In this document: one piece after another, positions 36,827 through 49,862 of the stretch | Layout: each line of letters begins with the position of its first letter | Numbering within the stretch: position 1 is the first letter of the stretch | Source of the DNA: Spisula solida | Taxonomy: Eukaryota; Mollusca; Bivalvia; Venerida; Mactridae | Direction: 5' to 3' | DNA: 64,000 bases | Assembly (NCBI GenBank): GCA_947247005.1 | Contig: OX365953.1 | Location: forward strand, 25,480,784 to 25,544,783 | Position numbers and translations under genes: made by a program | Notes under the pieces: model-generated | What the model was told of the DNA's origin: nothing | Seen by the model: only the letters and a program-made list of their open reading frames with translations | Database searches by the model: none

Positions 36827-37257
36827 GAATATCCAAGTCTTTCGGGCACCCTGTTTATATCAGTCGTATCATACATGTATATCATATACTAGTATTTGTC
36901 TAATTAGACTTCGTGAAGTATGTAATATGTTTTGTTAAGTACGCCATTTGTCTTGGAATACGATAAAGCAATGTTGATTTAATGGATTAAAGAGTTGTCA
37001 AAATAACCATTTGTTCAGATAAGCAAATAATTAAATTATTTTTGAATTAGTGGAGCGAGGAAAACACTTTGCTTTCTTTCTTTCTCCTGTGATTATGCTT
37101 TGAAAATAATCTCCTAAACGGGTCTATGGCACGTACATATTGCATCTAGAATAAACTTGATATCAACAAAACACCCACATTTAGCAAAACTCAATATGTT
37201 ATAGACCGGCGTACTAATTATGTGATTATCGTTTTTATGCTTTTGAAATATTGTTAA

Positions 37258-37841
37258 CAGATTTAAAAACGCGACACTTGGGTATGTTTGCATTTTTAGG
37301 AAAACGAATTCCCATATAAAATGTTTTTGTATATTCGTAAAGGCTAATTCAATGTCGTCATTTTGATACAAAACTTAATAAAATCCAACGAGTATTAACT
37401 AAATTATAGCACAAATAAGACGTTGGTCCAGAAAACATGTTTATCGGCGCATTGGTTTTATCGTTGAAAATGAAAAGGCTAGTCTAACTTCTAAATTAAA
37501 CTGACTATAATAAATGACATATCCAACTTTTATTTAAAATGTGTCTATATTACACGAAACATTGTTGCAGGAAACATACACCGTAGTCTCATTGACCTGC
37601 ATAATATTTTACAGTCAAGGGGAGGTAAGCCTGTAAATTATTTTTGTCAGAATGCGACTTTTGTTTTCTGGGCGACGTTTTGATTGTACAACATATTTGT
37701 TAATACTTATCTCATTTTTATCATCTTAGTACCAACATGACGCCAATACATTTTCCTTTAATCTGCACCATTTCAATACTGGCATAAACTTGAATTGTCT
37801 GCTATAACACAACATACCCCAGTGTCGCGTTTTTAAATCCG
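37258..37841. mobile_element. 584-bp TTAA-flanked MITE (piggyBac type), unit A only
   Basis: TTAA at 37254-37257 and 37842-37845 bounds inverted ends of about 31 bp: 'cagatttaaaaacgcgacac' then 'ttgggtatgtt', inverted on the right as 'cggatttaaaaacgcgacac' then 'tggggtatgtt'. Units B and C have no such insert at the matching site ('cttttgaaatacagggaaat'). No transposase. TTAA target duplication is the mark of piggyBac-type elements. Confidence 0.88.
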
Positions 37842-38851
37842 TTAAGCATAGATGTACATATAAAACGTGATTGCATTTGTGCATGAGTTCTTTTCTTTTA
37901 CGTAAAGAAAATCCAATATATGCGTGGTGTGATGACTGATTTAGATAACATATCGACGTGGTATTAGAACTGTGCTTGTATCGACTTCTTTAAGTTGTGC
38001 ACATTGATACTGCTACTTGTATGATATTGTTTATTTATTTTATTTATTGTTTATGGTGAGGTATATACATAACAAATACATAAAACAATAGGTTAGTTTT
38101 GTCCAGACGCCATGTCTACCACAGGGTGTTTCTAAATACATATTCAACCGACAATCTTGATTGTTGTGAATATTGACTAAGTCACAGCCAAGTGCGAATA
38201 TGTATTCCACCCTTTATTCGAATGCTCCTTTTACATGTATAATGAATTCAGAAGAAAGTAGATCATACAGTATTGCAGGATTATATCAAAATTGATACAA
38301 TCAACGAATACTAGTACGTTAAAATTTAAATCCAAATCTATCCATTCGGTGCTTAAACATTTATAATTTCTCTGCTTTGTGATAAAAGTCATCTGTGCAC
38401 ATATTGTATCCATTTTCCTCTCGGTCGAACAGTATCACCAGATTGCACTAGAATAAACATTTTCTTACGGCGCAAATAATTGATCAAGTGAAACTTTTAC
38501 ACTAGGTTTTATCCAAAAGAATGGACACAATGTTTTCAATTTTATATCATTGCTATCTTATCAATTTATCATCAGAATATTGTGTACACCTAAGTTATCG
38601 ATAACAATTTGCGCGTTCGGTGAGAAAAGGAAATCCATGTTCGACACTTGGCATGGCAATTACTAAAACTTGTAAGCAACACGTGCTACATTTCCTTTCA
38701 TGCGGCGATAATGTTTCATACGCGCTTCTTTTATGATTCAATTGTATTGCTATCTTTATAGATCGATGATGATATTTCAAAATCTGATATGCTTTATTAA
38801 AAAAGTTTTCTGGTTTATTTCTGTTTATAAAACGTGTTCATCAATGTAGAA

Positions 38852-39240
38852 TCACAGCATGCAGTAACACAAGAAGTGTAATATAATATTTGTTTTATCA
38901 TAGTCTGCACAACACGTATCGTGAGTATGCATTATATCCGTAATCAGCACAGCGTTTGAATTGCTTGTTAGACACGATACGAGGCACATTAAAGGTTTTT
39001 GTAACAACACAAAAGCTGTCCTCATATTTTTTCTCAGCTCTTTAACGGTATTTCTCTCAAAACATAAACCTACAAACTGAAACGCATATGTCATCACAGG
39101 AAACGTATTATTCCACAATATTTTACGATTATCACTACGTCTGGTGACGTAGGGTCTATGGTTCGGATCTAGGAAACACTGTTTGTTTATGTAGCCGTCC
39201 TTCAGAATGCGGGGCCCTGATACTACTGTAGAATTCCTTC
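38852..39240 (-). pseudogene. Lectin-like exon segment E3, unit A
   Basis: Minus-strand open segment with C-F-L-D-P-N-H-R-P-Y-V-T-R-R near 39160 and then K-I-L-W-N-N-T-F-P-V-M-T-Y-A-F-Q-F-V-G-L and C-F-E. In the stretch from K-I-L-W to C-F-E, units A, B and C encode identical residues, and the differences I see are synonymous third-position changes (Thr, Pro and Val codons). W-N-N then F-V-G-L-C-F-E resembles the end of a C-type-lectin-like domain (W-N-D ... F-I-C-E). Gene status is uncertain because the partner segment here is broken. Confidence 0.4.
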
Positions 39241-40260
39241 AGTGTGCGGGCCCCTGGTAGTACTGCTAAATTCTACCAGTGAGTTGGTCCCTGCTTATAC
39301 TGTGGAATTCTCACAGAGTGTGTGATCCTGTTTTATAAGATTTCGATATCTCTGACACGCATTTATATGTTAGTATGTTTCGGTGAATTTATTCCTGATT
39401 TTCTCGTTCAGAGTTAATAAAAAGAAAGACAATCTAATAAATGGCAAAACTATACTTCGTCATTATTGAATGTTACATATGAGATAGCTGAAGTAACTAA
39501 AGCTACCAATAAACTAATGCATTGGATATCTAATGTGTCTTAGATTTTGTGAATGAGTCACTTAAACTGTTGACATGAACGTGATTTCGGTCTATTTCGA
39601 GAATCACAATTTAAGGACAACTATTATAGGTTTGAAAAACAGTTATCGGTTTAGATGTTAGACAACTGTAAATCTGAAGTATGTGCGAGTTACAGACGAT
39701 AGGTCTTGTATATTTATGTACAGCGTTATACTTTAGGAATGCATATACTATTACAAGTACATTGGAGATATCTGATTGTTAATGTCTTCAAACACACTTT
39801 CGCGATAGGGATATTTAATGGTGTTAAACATGCTCGTAGATTCATCTGTATTGCTGCTAAAATGTACGAAGACATTGAGCATATACACCTACGAAGGTAG
39901 TAGGTGACATGCTGTTCAATACACTTTTGCTAAGCAGAGTTTAATCATCAACTCACAATGACGTCGCATTGTTCAAACCATTAATTGATGTTAAAAGCAT
40001 TTGTTTGATTTGCCTTAATTCATTGACCATGTTTGTTTTAATGATTGAAAACATGTCATCAAACGACAATATAACAAAGACATAGAATGTGATTTGTAAA
40101 CATGAGTTATGAAGTAATTGCTTTAACGATTGTGGTAAGTGGAATGATATTATAGTTTATTATACCTCACTTTTTCTACAATGCTAAAGTCCCATTATAC
40201 CCAAGAGGTAGATATTTGGACTGTCGGTACAATAAAATAAACATCATATGCATGCATGCA

Positions 40261-40352
40261 TGACATTGATATTGTCAACCCTCGAAAAGAATGTCACCAT
40301 CGGCTTTGCCTCGGTGTGAAATTCTTCCCTCGGATTTACAATATCAATGTCA
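40261..40352. repeat. 92-bp hairpin element, unit A
   Basis: 'tgacattgatattgtcaa' pairs with 'ttacaatatcaatgtca', and an inner stem 'gaatgtcacc' pairs with 'ggtgtgaaattc' around 'atcggctttgcctc'. The same hairpin occurs in units B and C, so it predates the duplication. Looks like a short foldback transposon. Confidence 0.8.
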
Positions 40353-40429
40353 CACACGCAGACATATAATATTTATATAATGCTTATACTCAAGTATTAC
40401 CACTACACACTGCTGCAGTGTCAGACTTT

Positions 40430-40603
40430 AATCAAGCATGACAATAGTTATCATCAAACTTAATGGCTTATTGGTGATTGATACCATGTCCGTATTACGT
40501 GAAACATTACAGTTTTCTCGGCAGTGACGTTAATTCCAATAATGCTGGTTGTAAGATTGTGGTTTCACGCAAACTAAATACATGTATACGTCTATTTTAA
40601 CCA
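40430..40603 (-). pseudogene. Lectin-like exon segment E1, unit A (stop-containing)
   Basis: Matches E1 of units B and C, but the reading is W-N-stop-R-H-C where B and C have W-N-E-S-H-C, and a Cys upstream is Ser. The downstream half (R-N-T-D-M-V-S-I-T-N) is intact. A disabled copy. Confidence 0.45.
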
Positions 40604-43600
40604 ACTAACCTATTAATAAGGTAATCACAAATTGAAGATTAATTGAATGAGACTGACACGACCAATAGTGTCATGATTGGAACAATGATGTCACATGCCA
40701 AGTGGTTATTGAGATTCAATGAAAACAACAGTAAACAAAACATACCACACTAAGCCTCGATTAATTATCCAATAGAATAAAACCCTGAACCCATATACTG
40801 CACCCAGTGACTGGAGTTAAACGTTTAATTATCTGAATAGACAACTTTTATTTCTGAAGGAAGTTGAGCAGAGCTCTCAAACGAGATCTTATCAAAATGC
40901 ACGAAAGTCAGTAAGGCTCTAGTTAATGTATCGATGATTTACCGGCTTAAGACAGACAAGTAGGAAAGAATTATTGCATTCATTAACTAATCACATGAAT
41001 GTCATACAAAGGTTATTTTGATGTGCGTTGTTAAAATCGCTCATCATAATATTTCCTCTTTTCTGATGTCTAAATAAGCGGACTAGGATTAACGTACACG
41101 GAAGAGAAATGCACGCAGACGTGGACTGAGAACAAACAGAAGTGGACTGGGATCTACATAAATGACGTAACCTTTCATTAGCATTTTGTCCCATCCAACG
41201 TAGTAGAGTTAATAAAACAGCGTATGCATGTTGAATCTGATCCGCAGGAAATGCTCAACATGCTACACATGTATACAAGTTTATAATAACAAAGTATCGG
41301 GTCATTAATGCGAGCCCCACTAACGATTTCTATATTACATTTGATATTCATTGTATTCCGGGTTTGTGGCATAATTTATGAGACAGAAACTGTTTTTTAA
41401 AACACAAGATATCCTATGACGATATATTACAGTTCATGCAGTGTTTGTCTTTGCCTGCAAATGTATGTCTGCTAAAATAAATGTCTTCATCAACATGTCT
41501 CCATGATGATCAACGATTATTGATCACATTAACATTTATTGATAAATTTACAAATAAATAGCCCATTGCAGATACATTATGATGAGGCACCAATCGCATA
41601 CTAGTATTTTATGTTTATTGTTATATCTTGGGTGGGTGTTTAATTGTTTACTAGAAAAGTGTGCTTTACTCGTTCAGCTAAAGGGGTTATCACGTACACG
41701 GGGTGATGCGGGGCAACGGATAATCAAAAAAATTTCCGTTGATGATGGACAGCACATCCCATTCACTATTTTTCAGAAGAATAGCACTTTGCAATGCAAG
41801 AAGTTATATAAAAAATGAAGGCGTGTTATGAAAGATTTCACTCAATTGATACATTTACAAATGAAAAGCCCATTTTACGCTGAGAACTGCAGATTAGTTG
41901 TTTTTACTTCTTTTAATCTTGAGGTGCTAAATGTTTTTGAGGAAATCGGAGGTTAGCTCAAAATATTAACAAACAGCGCACATAAAGTAAGTAAGATACG
42001 GTCTCAATATAAAACTTGTATGTCCAAATTTAATCAAGCCATTTCTGTATTAACATGGGGTGTACTTCCAAACATGTCTCAATAAGAGTTACTGACCTTG
42101 ACTAGTAGCATTGAATAACGATGGTTAGAAAGTGTTATAAATTTCAATACAATTTCATTGCTACTATATAAGTTTAAGCTAAAACCAAATTTTCTAAGTA
42201 CAAAAGGGCTATAATTTGCTTTAAAACCAATCGAGAGTTATATAACATGGTTGATTACATGGACAATAAGGCTGGTGTAAAGTACAATCCAATATATGGC
42301 CTGGCTATTGGAATATACACAATGTTAAGGTTTTGCATGCAAAGCACCATACAACTCTTTAGTCATATACAACGCCGACGAACAAATGACTCTATAGGCT
42401 GGACCCTCATCAACCTGAAATACCTTTAAAAGCAATTATGCAATCCTTAGCATGGTATTGGCATAGTTCACTGAATTACCTTCACTAATAATGTAATTGA
42501 ATGTATTAATTTTGATATTTTAATGAACAATTAGACAGGAAGTAAAATAATCCATTACGTCATGTAGTTAGATTAATGCTATTGTTATTCTAACAACTGT
42601 AACGGAATAAATATAGGAACCTACATTTGATTGAGCATCTAGGCTAATATAGCTGAGGCCCATTTACTGATTACTTGAATAATTATTTGTACAAACACGT
42701 CCTGTATATAGATGTTTTTACAAGGATGTCTTACAAGGGTTTCATCACATTTCTCCTGTTATTTCAGCAACCTAAGGTAAACATTATTCACATACACATT
42801 GATGTCTAGGCCTCATGATATATTTGCAATGGTCACTTAATGTATAGTTGTACTGGTTTAACATTCAATTTGGAAGTAAATGCAAAGTACACTTTTCTGT
42901 GGATCAAAAATTCTGCTTTATTTTATAATAAACTCTCATTTTCATCGACTTGTCGAGCTAAAAACAGTTGACAAAATTTAAGATTTCGAGATTGCTGATG
43001 TAGAAGTTACAAACAATCCAAGCTATATTTCTGTCGTACTATATGATACATGCCTAATTAGACTGAGGAAAGTATTAATACATTTAGTTAAGTACACTAT
43101 TTGTCTTGGAATACGATAAAGCAATGTTGGTTTAATGCATTATAGAGTTGTCAAAATAATCATTTGTTCGGATAAGCCAATGATTAAATTGATTTTGGAA
43201 TTAGCTGAGCGAGGAAAACACTTTGCCTACTTTCTCCTGGGATTATGATTTGAAAATAATCTCCTATACGGGTCTTTGGCACGTACATATTCCATCTAGA
43301 ATAAACTTGATATCAACAAAACACCCACTTTTCCTAAAAATCTTTATGTTATAGACCGGCATTATACTAATTATGTGATTACCGTTTTTATGCTTTTGAA
43401 ATACAGGGAAATATAAAACGTAATTGCATTTGTGCATGTGTTTTTGCCAACATGCATGTCTTTGATTTTCGTACAGAAACTCCAATATCTGCGTGGAGTG
43501 ATGACTGATTTAGATTACATATCGACGTGGTATTAGAACTTGTATCGACTTCTGTAAGTGGTGCACCCTAATACATTTTGTTGTATGATGTTGTTAAGTA

Positions 43601-44910
43601 CAAATATACATACAGCAGACAAATAAAACAATAGGTTTGTTTTGTCCAGACGCCAAGTCTACCACTGGGTGTGTCGAAATATATATTTACTAAATACGTT
43701 CATACACAAGCTTGAATGATAAAAAATATTGACTAAGTTATTAACGTGATTTGGACTGATATCGATAGTTTAATTTGTATCGAAGATGTATTCCTACAAC
43801 AATGAAGATAGGCTCGCACATTTGGTAGAATGCTAGACCATCACTGGGATTATATAAGTTCAAACCCTAATTCCGATAGGTTATGTTCTTCCGGCACATT
43901 GGTTGTGGTCGTATCGTTCATCACGTGTAAGGAAGTTGTCAGTTGCTTGAGGTTGAGCAAGATTTTGATAGTGTTACCTGCCAGACGTATATAAGTTTAA
44001 CTAAGAAAAAGATTGACAGAAACGCAGAAACACGACTTAACCATCCAATAAAACACTACAAATAAAACATGTACACAGTGGCCGTGCTTAATATCTCGCA
44101 TGTAAATGGCTCTTTATTGAATGAATTTTTCTACAACTGTACACATAATCAACGGATAACGAATTAACCGTGTATTTCCAAGTTCATATTCACGACAGCC
44201 GACATCCACTGTTTCCGCTTTTTCTGTTTAGGAATTGTTTGTGTGCGATGTTCAATGTTCGATGGTCTGTCCCCATCTGACAGACATAAAGTAAGATATG
44301 ATGATTGCATGCTCAAATAATTATTTGTCAATGTTCGTCTATTCGTTGCAGTTATTTTAGCTTAGACAGTGGGTGTCGGTTGCAACAATAACATTTCTTT
44401 AACACAAATAATATTGTCTTTCTAGATCAACCTTGTTAAGCTTTTTATATGATTATGATGCATCGGTGTACTAGTATATTAGCTTAACAATTATAAATTT
44501 TGACTGAATAAAAACGTTTGTTCTTCAATTTAAAAACCGTTGAGACTATAGCATTGATTGGTTAAAGGGAAAATCACTGAATGTGAACTTTAACTGTTAG
44601 TTATCCGATCCACTGCCTTTATTGACGAGATGAATTTAAAAATATATCAGATTGCCCAATGTTATATACGTATGGTGTTCAAATGTATATGGTGTATACG
44701 CTTCTTCTTTTCCAATAACCGGCTTGAAGAAGTTCCGTATCAAATCGAAGATTCCTGATAATAACAACAACCTTATCTGTAGATGAATCACCTAAAAAGT
44801 CATGGACTTATCTCCCTTTGGGTCATCTAGCTCAACACATTGATCTATACATATAATCAGCAACAATTCAAAAAAAGTATATCCCCGTCTCATCACATGA
44901 TTCATTTTAA

Positions 44911-45434
44911 AGGGTCTGCCTCACATATTGGTGTATTGTAAAAATAAAATTGTCAAATATTCGCGTGATTTTGGTATAGTTGCCTGTATATCCCATAAAC
45001 AACCACACTGACATCTAAAATAACTTGAGAAACTTCGGCATTTTGTAGTTATTTAGTATTTTCACATCAAACATTATTAATACCCTATAGAATTAACACT
45101 ACTTTTACTTTAATTGCCTGAAATTTGTTCGCATTGGATGAAAACGTAACGAAAAACTAACCAAATTCCTCACTGACCTTAACGCTGTAGTTTGTTGATG
45201 TTACAGTTCGATCATGTGTGAATTACATACTTTACAAAGCATGTTGGAAGGAAACTTAGCGCTTTTTTCAAGAAAAAAATACTCAGTGGGCGATATTGAG
45301 AGTGGTTAAAATTGCTTATTTGCACCTAATCTTTAATAAAGCAACCGTCAGTGGCTTTCTAATACATCAATACTTGGTTAGGTTGCAAAATCACGATATA
45401 CAATTTGTTTAGCTCTATCTGTGAGGCAGCACCT
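44911..45434. mobile_element. 524-bp TTAA-flanked MITE, 'aggtgctgcctcaca' family (copy 1)
   Basis: TTAA at 44907-44910 and 45435-45438 flanks ends 'agggtctgcctcacat' and, inverted, 'aggtgctgcctcacag'. The matching site in unit C (53033-53047, 'attcattttaaaactgtcg') has one TTAA and no insert, so this is a clean insertion with target duplication. Related in inverted orientation to the copy at 49863. No transposase. Confidence 0.92.
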
Positions 45435-45880
45435 TTAAAACAGTCGACTGCGGAGAGATTGCATCAAAGTTTTATTATGTCGAACACTGTGTTGCACTTG
45501 TGATGCACATAATTGATACATCAAATCATTTACACAACGTTTTATTCAAAACGATGGATATAATGTTTTCGTTTTTATAACATTGTCATCTTATCAATTT
45601 AATATCTTAATATGTTATAAACATAAAATATCGATAATAATTTGCGAATTCGGTGAGAAAAGGAAATGCATGTATGACACTTGGCAAAGCAATTACTAAA
45701 ACTTGTAAGCAACGCGCGCTACATTTCCTTTCATGTTGCGATAATGTTTCATACGCGCTTCTTTAATGATACAATTGTATTGCTATCTTTATAGATCGAT
45801 GTTATTTCAACATCTGATATGCTTTATTTAAAAGTTTGCTGGTTTATTTCTGTTCATAAAACGTGTTCATCAATGTAGAC

Positions 45881-46262
45881 TCACAACATGTAGTAACACA
45901 AGAATTGTAATATAATATTTGTTTTATCATAGTCTGCACAACACGTATCGTGAGTATGCATTATATCCGTAATCAGCACAGCGTTTGAATTGCTTGTGAG
46001 ACAAGATAAGAGCAACATTAAAGGTTCCTGTAACAACACAGAAGTCTTCCTGATATTTGTTCTCAGCACATTAACGGTATTTTTCTCAAAACATAAACCA
46101 ACAAACTGAAACGCATATGTCATCACAGGAAATGTATTATTCCACAATATTTTACGATTATAATTACGTCTGGTGACACAGGGTCTGTGGTTCGGAGCTA
46201 GGAAGCACTGTTTGTTTATGAGGCCGTCCTTCAGAGTGCGGGGTTTTGATACTACTGTTGCG
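45881..46262 (-). CDS. Lectin-like exon segment E3, unit B (candidate exon)
   Basis: Open on the minus strand through N-K-Q-C-F-L-A-P-N-H-R-P and K-I-L-W-N-N-T-F-P-V-M ending C-F-E-K-N. Residues from K-I-L-W to C-F-E are identical to units A and C despite nucleotide changes. It lies downstream (minus-strand sense) of E1, about 1.2 kb away. The middle of a typical C-type-lectin-like domain (W-I-G-L) was not found between them. Splice sites not fixed. Candidate only. Confidence 0.4.
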
Positions 46263-47283
46263 GGCCCCTGGTACGACTGTTGAATTATTCTAGTGAGATT
46301 GTTCCTGTTTATACTGCGGAATTCTCACAGATAGTGTGGTCCTGTTTTATAAGGTTGCAATATCTCTGACACGCGGTTATATATTAGTATTTTTCGTTGA
46401 ATTTATTCCTGATTTTCTCTGTTCAGAGTTAATAAAAAGAAAATGATTCTAATAAATGGCAAAATTATACTTCGTCATTATTTAATGTCACATATGAGAG
46501 AGCTGAAGTAACTAAATCTACCAATAAACTAATTCACTGGATCTCTTATGTGTCTTTGATGTTGTGAATGAGTCACTTAAACTGTTGACATGAACGTGAT
46601 TCGGTCTATTTCGAGAATCACAATTGAAGGTATATGTTTGTACAACTATCAAAAGTTTGAGAAAAAAGTTATCAGTTTGGATGTTACACAATTGTAGGTT
46701 TATGAGAGTTACGAACGTTAGGTCTTGTATATAAACAGCGTTATACTGTAGAAAGAAATATACTATTACACGTCCATTAGTGATATCTGATTGTTAATGT
46801 TTTCAAACACAATTTCGCGATAGGGATATTTAATGGTATTGAACATTACCGTAGATTCATCTTTATTGCTGCTAAAGTGTATGAAGACATTGAGCATATA
46901 CACACGCGAACGTAGAAGGTGACTTGCTGTTCAATACACTTAAGCTAAGCAGAGTTTTATCCTCAACTCACAATGACGTCGCATTGTTCAAACCATTAAT
47001 TGATGTTAAAAGCATTTGTTTGATTTGCCTTAATTCATTGACCATGTCTGTTTTAATGATTGAAAACATGACACCAAACGACAATATAACAAAGACATAA
47101 AATGTGATTAGTAAACATAAGTTATGAAGTAATTGCTTTAACGACTGTGGTATGTGGAACGATATTATACAATGTAGTTTATTATACCTCACTTTGTTCT
47201 ACAATTCTAAAGTCTCATTACCCCAAATTGATAGATATTGTGTCTGTTTGTATAATAAACTAAATATCATATGCCTGCATCCG

Positions 47284-47375
47284 TCACATTGATATTGTCA
47301 ACCCTCGAAAATAAAGTCACCATCGGCTTTGCCTCGGTGTGACATTCTGCCCCCGGCTTGACAATATCAATGTCA
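47284..47375. repeat. 92-bp hairpin element, unit B
   Basis: Same foldback as in unit A: 'tcacattgatattgtcaa' with 'ttgacaatatcaatgtca'. The outer stem is better paired here than in A. Confidence 0.8.
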
Positions 47376-47452
47376 CACACGCAGGCATATAATATTTATA
47401 TAATGCTTATACTCAAGTATTACGCTACTGACATATGCAGTGTCACACTTTA

Positions 47453-47626
47453 CTCAAGCATGACAATCTTTATCATCAAATTTAATGGCTTATTTGTGAT
47501 AGATACCATGTCAGTAGTACGTGAAACATTACAGTTTTCTCGGCAGTGACTTTCATTCCAATAATGTTGTCTGTAGCATTGTGGTTTCACGCAAACTAAA
47601 TACATGTATACTCCTATTTTAACCAA
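47453..47626 (-). CDS. Lectin-like exon segment E1, unit B (candidate exon)
   Basis: Minus-strand reading C-V-K-P-Q-C-Y-R-Q-H-Y-W-N-E-S-H-C-R-E-N, then C-N-V-S-R-T-T-D-M-V-S-I-T-N-K-P. Compared with unit C, five codon changes are synonymous and one changes the residue, a coding pattern. W-N-E-S-x2-C followed by D-M-V-S-I-T-N resembles the first half of a C-type-lectin-like domain (W-x-E-A-x3-C ... L-V-S-I). A stop follows the segment, so it must splice or end there. Confidence 0.42.
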
Positions 47627-48593
47627 CTAACCTATTAACTAAGGTAATCACTCATTGAAGAGTAATTGAATGAGACTGACACTACCAATAGTGTCACGAT
47701 TGAAACAATGATGTCACTTGTCACGTGGTTATTGAGATTCAATGAAAACCACAGTAAACATAACATACCGCACTAAGCCTCGATTAATTATCCAATAGAA
47801 TAAAACCCTGAACCCATCTACTGCACCCAGTGACTGGAGTTAAACATTGAAACAGGAACTGAACGGACAACTTTTATTTCTGAAGGGAGTTCTCAAACGA
47901 GATACTATCAAAACGCACGAAAGTCAGTAAGGCTCTAGTTAATGTATCGATGATTTACCGGTTTAAGACAGACAAGTAGGAAAAAATTATCGCACTCATT
48001 AACTAATCACACGAATGACATACAAAGGTTATTTTGATGTTTGCGCTGTTAAAATCGCTCATCATAATATTTCCTCTTTTCTGATATCTAAATAAATGGA
48101 CTGGGAGTAACGTACACAGAAGTGAAACGAACGCAGACGTGGACTGGGAAGCAAACAAACTGAGGATCAAACAGACGTGGACCGATATTTACATAAATGA
48201 CATTACCGTAACGATTTCTTTATTTCATTTCATATATTCCGGGTTTGTGGCATGATTTATGAGACAGAAACACTTTCATAAAACACAAGATAAGCATTGA
48301 AGATATATCCTAGTTCATGGAGTATTTGTCTTTGCCTGCAAATGTATAAAACATGCAATTAATGTCTGTTATAATAAATATATTCATCAACATGTCTCCA
48401 TGATGATCAACGATTATTGACCACATTAACAATTATTGAAACATTTACCAATAAATATCCCATTGCAGATACTTTATGATGAGGCACCAATCACATACTA
48501 TTGTTTTATGTTTATTGTTATCTTGAGGTGCTTAATGTTTTTCTAGAAAAGAGTGCTCTAGTCGTTCAGCTAAAGGAGTTATCACGTACACGG

Positions 48594-48609
48594 GGGGGGG
48601 GGGGGGGCA
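48594..48609. repeat. Poly-G run in unit B
   Basis: An uninterrupted G tract of about 16 bases in 'acacggg...caac'. Could be a real expansion or an assembly or polymerase-slippage artefact; its length is not reliable. Confidence 0.8.
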
Positions 48610-49862
48610 ACAGATAACCAAAAATATTTACGTTGATGATGAACAGCACATCCCATCCACTATTTTTAGAAGAATAGCACAATGCCAGAAGATATATAAA
48701 AACTAAAGGCGTGTTTCTGAAATATTTCACTCCATTGATACATTAACAAATACAATCCCATTTTATGCTCGGACCTGCATTTTAGTAGTTTTCATTTCTT
48801 TCTATCTTGAGGTGCTAAATTTGTTTCAATAAATGGGAGCTTAGCTCAAAATAAAAACAAACAGCGCACATATATTAAGTAAGATACGGTCTTAATATAG
48901 AACTTGCATGTCTAATTTTAACCAAGCAATTTCTATGTTAACATGGGGCGTACTTTCAAACATGTCACAATAAGAGTTACTGTCCTTGACCAGTAGCATT
49001 GAATAACATATCATTGCTACTATATGAGCTTAATCTAAAACCAAATTTTCTAAGTGAAAAAGGACCATACTTTGCTTTAAAATCAATCAATAGTTATATA
49101 ACATGGTTGATTATATGGCAACTAAGGCTGGTGTAAAGTAACATTCCAAAATATGGCCTGGCTATTGGAATATACACAATGTTAAGTTTTTGCATGCAAA
49201 GTAGCATGCAACACTTTAACCATATACAACACCGATGAACAAATGACTCTATAGTCCGTTAGCGATATTTAAAATAAGGCTGGATCCCCATAAACCTTAA
49301 ATATCTTTATCTAGTTTTGCCATCTTTGGCATAGTCTTAGCATAGCTCACTGAATTACCTTTACCAACCTTGTGTTTAAATTTCAGATCTCTTTACTGAC
49401 CCATAAATTATTATCCCATGGGGTATATGTATTACTTTTGATATTTTGATCAACAATTAGACAGGGAGTAAAATAATCCATTACGGTCATGTAGTTAGAT
49501 TAATGCTATTGTTATTGTAACAACTGTAACGGGCTAAATATGGGTAACTTCGACCTACATTTGATTGAACATCAAGGCTAATATAGCTGAGGCCCATCTT
49601 CTGATTACTTCAATAATCATTTGTACAAACACATCTGTTTTTACAAGAATGTCTTACAAGGGTTTCATCACAGTTTCTCCTGTTATTCCAGCAACCTAAG
49701 CTAAACATTATTCACATACACATTGATATCTGGGCATCATTATTTATTTGCAATGGTCACTGATGTGTAACTAAATGTATAGTTATATTGGACCACTTTC
49801 CTGACTTTTGCTGTTCTGGACACTTGAATCACCCATACGTATTTACTCTGTTTTAGACTTAA

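Larger units (their letters stand above)
36901..43050. repeat. Large direct repeat, unit A
   Basis: Homologous to units B (43051) and C (50601), anchored at 'taattagact' and 'gtcttggaatacgataaagc'. Relative to B and C it carries an extra TTAA-flanked element (37258-37841) and lacks about 1.7 kb (C 51400-53150), replaced by about 330 bp of unrelated sequence (38190-38510). It contains both lectin-like exon segments, the first with a stop. Confidence 0.9.

Noticed and set aside
37114..37371. Minus-strand frame shared by A, B and C near the start of each unit
   Set aside because: The A frame runs into the inserted TTAA element, and the conservation equals that of the surrounding non-coding repeat.
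39706..39900. Plus-strand frame ending Y-E-D-I-E-H-I-H, recurring in A, B, C and R0
   Set aside because: The shared stop and frame look tempting, but differences are mostly residue-changing and upstream frames are broken, which fits neutral decay.
46968..47192. A membrane-anchor exon in unit B (hydrophobic stretch followed by a GTGAGT donor)
   Set aside because: Most differences between A and B here change residues, the acceptor is lost in A and C, and C is frameshifted. It does not show the coding pattern seen in E1 and E3.
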